Below, piece after piece: positions 60,040 through 64,000 of a DNA stretch of 64,000 bases. Numbering within the stretch: the first letter of the stretch is position 1; every line of letters starts with the position of its first letter. Location: the NCBI GenBank assembly GCA_900551865.1, contig URXV01000002.1, positions 83,360 through 147,359 on the forward strand. Direction: 5' to 3'. Source of the stretch: an uncultured Rickettsiales bacterium. Its GTDB lineage: Bacteria; Pseudomonadota; Alphaproteobacteria; RF32; CAG-239. Made by a program: the position numbers and the translations under genes. A model generated the notes under the pieces. That model was not told the DNA's origin and did not search any database. It saw only the letters and a list, made by a program, of their open reading frames with translations.

Positions 60040-61662
60040 ATGAGCGAAGAATTCAGCGGTATGACGTATGCGGACATTATGGACGATATTTTTGCTCGGT
60101 CAAAAAGTTTCAGCGGTAAAGAGTATTATGACGAGATGGTTCGCATTTGTCCCGAACTCAAGAAAAAATGGTGGGAAAAGATACCATCGGAAGAGAAGAT
60201 AAAGAAGATGGTTGCCGATTTGTATGCAGATGGCGTTATTGACGGAAAAGAGAGCATTCCGGAAGCGGAGAAGAAACTCGGCATTGCCATCGGCGGCGGT
60301 TATAAGTTTCCGGACGGAATGTCTGATGTTGAATACCACAGAAAACAGGCTGTCAAACACGGTGGCGCTAGTATTTTTCAGAAAGGCAACGGGAGGGATA
60401 ATTGTTTTGAGACGCGGATAGACGGCACAGGAAGAAAAATCGTTAGTCCGAAGCCTGATAAAAGAAAGGCTTATATTCAGGCGTGGCAGAATCTGCAATA
60501 CGGAAACTACGAGCAGAGAGTGAGCGAGTATCAGAAAGAGTGGGCGGAGCTTTGCGATTTAAATCCGGAACTTAAAAATATAAAGTTTGACAAGAACAAT
60601 CTGGCATCGCTGGGAATGGCGCAGGCGGGAGTTGTGTATGACTTTCCGGCCAAAGACATTGAGCTTTTTTTGCAGGAACACGAAAAAGGCGTTGGAGCAA
60701 TCGCCCGCACTCATGAGGCTCGTATCCAAAGGGAACTGGCTGAGGCGGGCATTAAGGATTTCAGTCCCCACTGGGTGCCGTCGTCGGAAACGATTAAGAT
60801 GATGGGGGAGCGCCTGCGGGAAAAAGAAGCGCGGGAAAAGGGTTTTGTGCAGCAAAATGCGGCACTGGAGCAAAAAGTGACTCCGGTTAAGGAAATGGCC
60901 GCGGAATCTATGGATAAGCTTGAGCAAAAACTGGCAGCCAAAGGCGGGACTAGAACGGCGGCGCTGACGGCAGAACAAATAGCTGAGCAGGCGGTGAAAC
61001 AGGCGGGTATTCTGGCGCAGGCAGCAGCAGCCAATGCGAAGTTTGACCGGGCTGTTGACGCGGCGATTGACGGCGGGGCGGAAATTTTGAACGAGACCCT
61101 GCTGGGACGGGCATACGACAAGGCGGAAAAAGCTGTTTCTAATACAAAAGTCGCCAAAGCCGTCGGCAAGACGGCGGAGAAAGCCGGGCAGGCAGTGGCA
61201 AAGACAGCGGTGGGCAAAGCCGTTACAAAGACCGTTGCCAAAACGGCAGGTACGGCGGTCGGAAAATCGGTTTTGAAGAAAATCCCGCTGGTCAGCCTTG
61301 GCGCAGGAGCGTATTTTGCATGGCAGCGCCTTAAAGACGGAGATTGGAAAGGCGCCTGCGGAGAAATGGCTTCCGGCGCTCTGGGGTGTCTGCCGGGGTT
61401 GGGAACGGCGGCGAGCACGGCAATTGACGTCGGGTTGGCGGCGCGCGATATTTCCGGGGTCGTTAATGAGAACGGGGAAGCGGCGATTGAGCAGAAAGGC
61501 GGCCTTACGGCTGCAGCCCGTCCGGCAAAAGTGTCGGCAGAGATGAAGGCCGAAATTGCAGCGCGCGGCGAGGTGAAAAAGAGCGAGATTAAAACGGCGG
61601 CGCAGCCTTTAACGGCAGAGAAAGCAGCACTGTTTCATAAAAGCCGGGAATATTCGGCCTGA
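60040..61662 (+). CDS. Large hypothetical protein with alanine-rich helices and C-terminal hydrophobic segment
   Basis: A 540-residue protein with no recognised family. The ATG at 60040 follows GGGAGAG. The N-terminal 240 residues are soluble, tryptophan-containing and rich in E and K (KKKWWEKIPSEEKIKKM). The middle has long Ala/Glu/Lys helices, and residues of about 370-415 hold repeated AVGKTAEKAG/AVAKTAVGKAV units, suggesting an amphipathic helix. The part LVSLGAGAYFAWQRLKDGDWKGACGEMASGALGCLPGLGTAAS resembles the hydrophobic segments of some secreted toxins or effectors. That role is inference; there is no visible secretion signal or immunity gene. Confidence 0.7.
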   Translation: MSEEFSGMTYADIMDDIFARSKSFSGKEYYDEMVRICPELKKKWWEKIPSEEKIKKMVADLYADGVIDGKESIPEAEKKLGIAIGGGYKFPDGMSDVEYHRKQAVKHGGASIFQKGNGRDNCFETRIDGTGRKIVSPKPDKRKAYIQAWQNLQYGNYEQRVSEYQKEWAELCDLNPELKNIKFDKNNLASLGMAQAGVVYDFPAKDIELFLQEHEKGVGAIARTHEARIQRELAEAGIKDFSPHWVPSSETIKMMGERLREKEAREKGFVQQNAALEQKVTPVKEMAAESMDKLEQKLAAKGGTRTAALTAEQIAEQAVKQAGILAQAAAANAKFDRAVDAAIDGGAEILNETLLGRAYDKAEKAVSNTKVAKAVGKTAEKAGQAVAKTAVGKAVTKTVAKTAGTAVGKSVLKKIPLVSLGAGAYFAWQRLKDGDWKGACGEMASGALGCLPGLGTAASTAIDVGLAARDISGVVNENGEAAIEQKGGLTAAARPAKVSAEMKAEIAARGEVKKSEIKTAAQPLTAEKAALFHKSREYSA

Positions 61663-61963
61663 GTTGGAGTGAAGACAGAGATTTGGCGCGAGAGGGAGAG
61701 GCAGAGAGGCGGTGGCAGAGAGGCGGTGGCAGCGAGGCGGCGGCAGAGAGGCGGCAAAAGGGCGTGGAACAGGAAAGACGGCAAGGGGAGTAGCAACAGA
61801 GATTTGGCGCGAGAGGGGGAGGGCGCTCCTATCGGTGCCGGAGCGGCAGGCGCCGGAGAGGCAAGCGTCTGGTGCTTGGGTGCAGGCAAATATCTTCCGA
61901 TATTAAATCTTTTCTAACCAACGGTGCGCTATTATGCCATAAAGCTATCGTATGGAGCAGAAT
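61663..61963 (+). repeat. Direct repeats between the large hypothetical gene and the PBP gene
   Basis: CAGAGATTTGGCGCGAGAGGG occurs at 61676-61696 and 61797-61817 (121-base spacing). Between them are four GAGGCGG(T/C)GGCAG(A/C)-type units about 14-15 bases apart. The remainder is purine-rich with no visible gene; the end carries the PBP ribosome site. Confidence 0.85.
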
Positions 61964-63814
61964 ATGGCAAAGGCAGCATTAAAGAAAAGAACATTGAAAA
62001 AGAGCGTGCAGCCGGACAGGGCACCGAATCGGAAAAAAAGCATACCGAAAAAGAAACAACGCGGCGCAAAAAGCCGGAAGCCGTGGAAACTGAAGCTGTT
62101 TATGGGGGCTTTGTGGCTGGGGCTGGTTTTGGCATTATTTGCCGGCCTCTATGTTTATTACTGTTACCGGACGCTGCCGGACTTTTCCAAGGCGGCGTAT
62201 GTCGAACGGCAGGCCGGGGTGAAAATTCTGGCGGCGGACGGGCGGGAAATCACGTCTTACGGCGCGTTGTTTGCCAAACCTGTCGATGTGGACGATTTGC
62301 CGCCGTATGTTTATCAGGCGGTGATTGATACCGAAGACCGGCGCTTTTTCAAGCATGGAGGTTTTGACTATATCGGGTTTGCGCGAGCGATGGCTGTCAA
62401 TATTGCCAAGATGCGGTATGCGCAGGGCGCGTCGACGATTACGCAGCAGGTGGCGAAAAACCTGTTTCTGACCCGGGAAAAAAGTATTCGGCGCAAGGTG
62501 CAGGAATATCTGCTGGCACAGTGGCTGGAAAAGCATTTTACCAAGAAACAGATTTTGAACATATATCTGAACCGGGTGTTTTTCGGCAGCGGCGCGTACG
62601 GGCTGAATACAGCGGCCAAACGTTTTTTTAACAAGCAGGCAAAGGATTTGAACCTGCGCGAGGCAGCGATTCTGGCAGGGGCGTTGAAGGCACCGAGCAA
62701 GTACAACTACCTAAGGAACAAAAAACTGGCGCTGGAGCGTTCGGAAGTCGTGCTGAAACTCATGCGGCGCGCCGGTTCCATTTCGCTTAAAGAATGGGAA
62801 AACGCCATCAATCTGCCTATCGGGGAGGCAAATAACGGCAAAATTCTCGGCGCGAGGTACTTTGGCGATTATGTTATGGGCGAGCTGCCGAATCTGCTCA
62901 AAGACAGGGGCGATGACATTTATGTCAGGACGACGCTGGATTATGATTTGCAGCAGCGGACAGAATATATCCTGCGCAAATATATCCGCGCCAACCGGCA
63001 GAACGGCGTCAGCGAGGGAGCAGTGGTCGTTTTGGACCGTAACGGCGCGATTAAGGCGATGGCGGGCGGATTTGACTATAACAAGAGCCAGTTTAACCGG
63101 GCGACGCAGGCATTGCGGCAGGCAGGCTCTTCGTTTAAGCTGTTTGTGTATCTGACCGCCTTTGAAAACGGTTTTTCCCCCGATGAACTGCTGGCGGACG
63201 AGCCTATCCGGATTGACGACTGGGAACCGCAGAACTATGACCGGAAATTTCGCGGCGCGGTCAGCCTGAAACAGGCGTTTGCCCAGTCGCTGAACGTGGC
63301 GACGGTAGATCTGGCGACGTATCTGAATTTGGAGGACATTATCAGTACGGCGCTGAAACTGGGAATTACGACTGGGGTTAAGGACGAGCCGTCTATTATT
63401 CTCGGGGCGGCGGAAGTGCGCGTTTTGGATATGGCGGCGGCGTACGCGGCGACGGCAAACGGCGGCTATGCGGTGTTTCCATACGCCATCCGCGAAGTTA
63501 CGGATACGGACGGGTATCTGCTTTACCAGTACCATTCGCCGGGAAAGGAAAGGGTTTTGAAGCCGGAAACGGTGCAGAACATCAATATCCTGCTGCGGGA
63601 GGTCGTTACCGGCGGAACCGGAAAACGGGCGAGGAAAGTTAAAAATGCGCGCGGCAAAACCGGCACGTCGCAAAATTACCGCGACGCCTGGTTTATCGGT
63701 TCAAACGACAGGTACACGGCGGCGGTATGGGTCGGCAACGACGACAACAGCCCGATGAAAGAAATCGGCGGGGGAACGCTGCCGGCGGAAATTTGGGCGG
63801 ATATTATGAAATAG
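61964..63814 (+). CDS. Bifunctional class A penicillin-binding protein (PBP1A-type)
   Basis: A 616-residue peptidoglycan glycosyltransferase and transpeptidase. A very basic cytoplasmic N-terminus of about 45 residues precedes one membrane span (LFMGALWLGLVLALFAGLYVYY). The GT51 domain has IDTEDRRFFKHGGFD, GASTITQQVAKNLFL and LNRVFFGSGAYG; the transpeptidase has SSFK, SLN and GKTGTSQNYRDAWF. It is shorter than classical PBP1A (no OB insertion seen). The start at 61964 has GGAG at good spacing; an ATG at 61952 is possible. Its last codons recur in the downstream repeats. Confidence 0.93.
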   Translation: MAKAALKKRTLKKSVQPDRAPNRKKSIPKKKQRGAKSRKPWKLKLFMGALWLGLVLALFAGLYVYYCYRTLPDFSKAAYVERQAGVKILAADGREITSYGALFAKPVDVDDLPPYVYQAVIDTEDRRFFKHGGFDYIGFARAMAVNIAKMRYAQGASTITQQVAKNLFLTREKSIRRKVQEYLLAQWLEKHFTKKQILNIYLNRVFFGSGAYGLNTAAKRFFNKQAKDLNLREAAILAGALKAPSKYNYLRNKKLALERSEVVLKLMRRAGSISLKEWENAINLPIGEANNGKILGARYFGDYVMGELPNLLKDRGDDIYVRTTLDYDLQQRTEYILRKYIRANRQNGVSEGAVVVLDRNGAIKAMAGGFDYNKSQFNRATQALRQAGSSFKLFVYLTAFENGFSPDELLADEPIRIDDWEPQNYDRKFRGAVSLKQAFAQSLNVATVDLATYLNLEDIISTALKLGITTGVKDEPSIILGAAEVRVLDMAAAYAATANGGYAVFPYAIREVTDTDGYLLYQYHSPGKERVLKPETVQNINILLREVVTGGTGKRARKVKNARGKTGTSQNYRDAWFIGSNDRYTAAVWVGNDDNSPMKEIGGGTLPAEIWADIMK

Positions 63815-64000
63815 GCGGCAGCTCGGACGGATATTATGAAACGGGCAATATGGGGCGGGCTGCTGCGGCCGCGCGGCGAGAGCGGGCTGACGTTGCGGCA
63901 GGCGAGCGGCAAAGACCGATTGTATATCGGGCGGCCGTATGGCGAGAGTTGGCTGACGTTGCGGCAGGCGAGCGGCGAAAACCGGCTGTATATAGGGCGG
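63799..64000 (+). repeat. Repeats after the PBP gene, including a copy of its 3' end
   Basis: GGATATTATGAA, the last codons of the PBP gene, occurs at 63799-63810 and again at 63829-63840. After that a 66-base unit (GGCGAGAG... GGGCTGACGTTGCGG ... GTATAT) begins at 63875 and 63941 and runs off the window. No gene is visible here. Confidence 0.85.

Overview
This window is chromosomal DNA from an alphaproteobacterium, most likely a fermentative, gut-type one. The alphaproteobacterial signs are a GapR/DUF2312 protein, a mannose-type EIIA next to HPr, a DivL-like PAS protein, the prmA-pepP and ihfB-lapA-accD neighbourhoods, and promoters with CTTGnn -35 boxes. A full-length AdhE, an L-lactate dehydrogenase and an arginine decarboxylase/antiporter pair suggest an anaerobic, acid-exposed life. 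This taxonomic reading is inference; no rRNA or tRNA gene was seen. I see no phage, insertion sequence, CRISPR array or rRNA operon.

Layout. 1-4.4 kb (minus): ddl-miaA-mreB-mreC-mreD, cell wall and shape. 4.5-19 kb: trhP, an isolated rplQ, prmA-pepP, rnhB-folA and many small unknown or secreted proteins. 19.5-27.3 kb (minus): ftsH, a probable structured RNA, then unknown gene-EIIA-HPr-DNA methyltransferase as one tightly coupled unit, a low-complexity protein and a kinase-less DivL-like PAS protein. 27.5-30 kb: tsaB, ihfB, lapA, accD. 30-34.6 kb: unknown and secreted proteins, then grpE behind a heat-shock type promoter. 35-40.7 kb: lptF-lptD-surA-ksgA, the usual outer-membrane operon but without lptG and pdxA. 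40.9-43.2 kb: an aaxB-aaxC arginine-to-agmatine acid-resistance pair closely resembling the chlamydial system. 43.2-48 kb: gapR, pyk, adhE. 48.3-51.2 kb: a GtrII-like membrane protein and a membrane-anchored GT8 glycosyltransferase. 51.4-56.8 kb: ldh, acpP-fabF-mltG, an acetyltransferase and gph. 57-64 kb: polA, a large unknown protein and a class A penicillin-binding protein.

The most unusual feature of the window is a class of short tandem repeats that grow out of genes. Degenerate copies of a gene's last codons and stop lie just past polA, rplQ and the penicillin-binding protein gene; copies of the rnhB start region lie upstream of rnhB; a terminator has its 5' arm in triplicate. In-frame repeats expand miaA (57-bp units), polA (30-bp units), the DNA methyltransferase (75-bp units) and a thioredoxin-like lipoprotein (6-bp units). 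Inside genes the periods are multiples of three. This looks like a genome-wide slippage or amplification process tolerated in both coding and non-coding DNA.

Functionally the window is dominated by envelope biogenesis (mreBCD, ddl, lptF/lptD, surA, mltG, PBP, acpP-fabF), fermentation (pyk, adhE, ldh), translation and tRNA modification (miaA, trhP, tsaB, ksgA, prmA, rplQ) and stress handling (ftsH, grpE, aaxBC).
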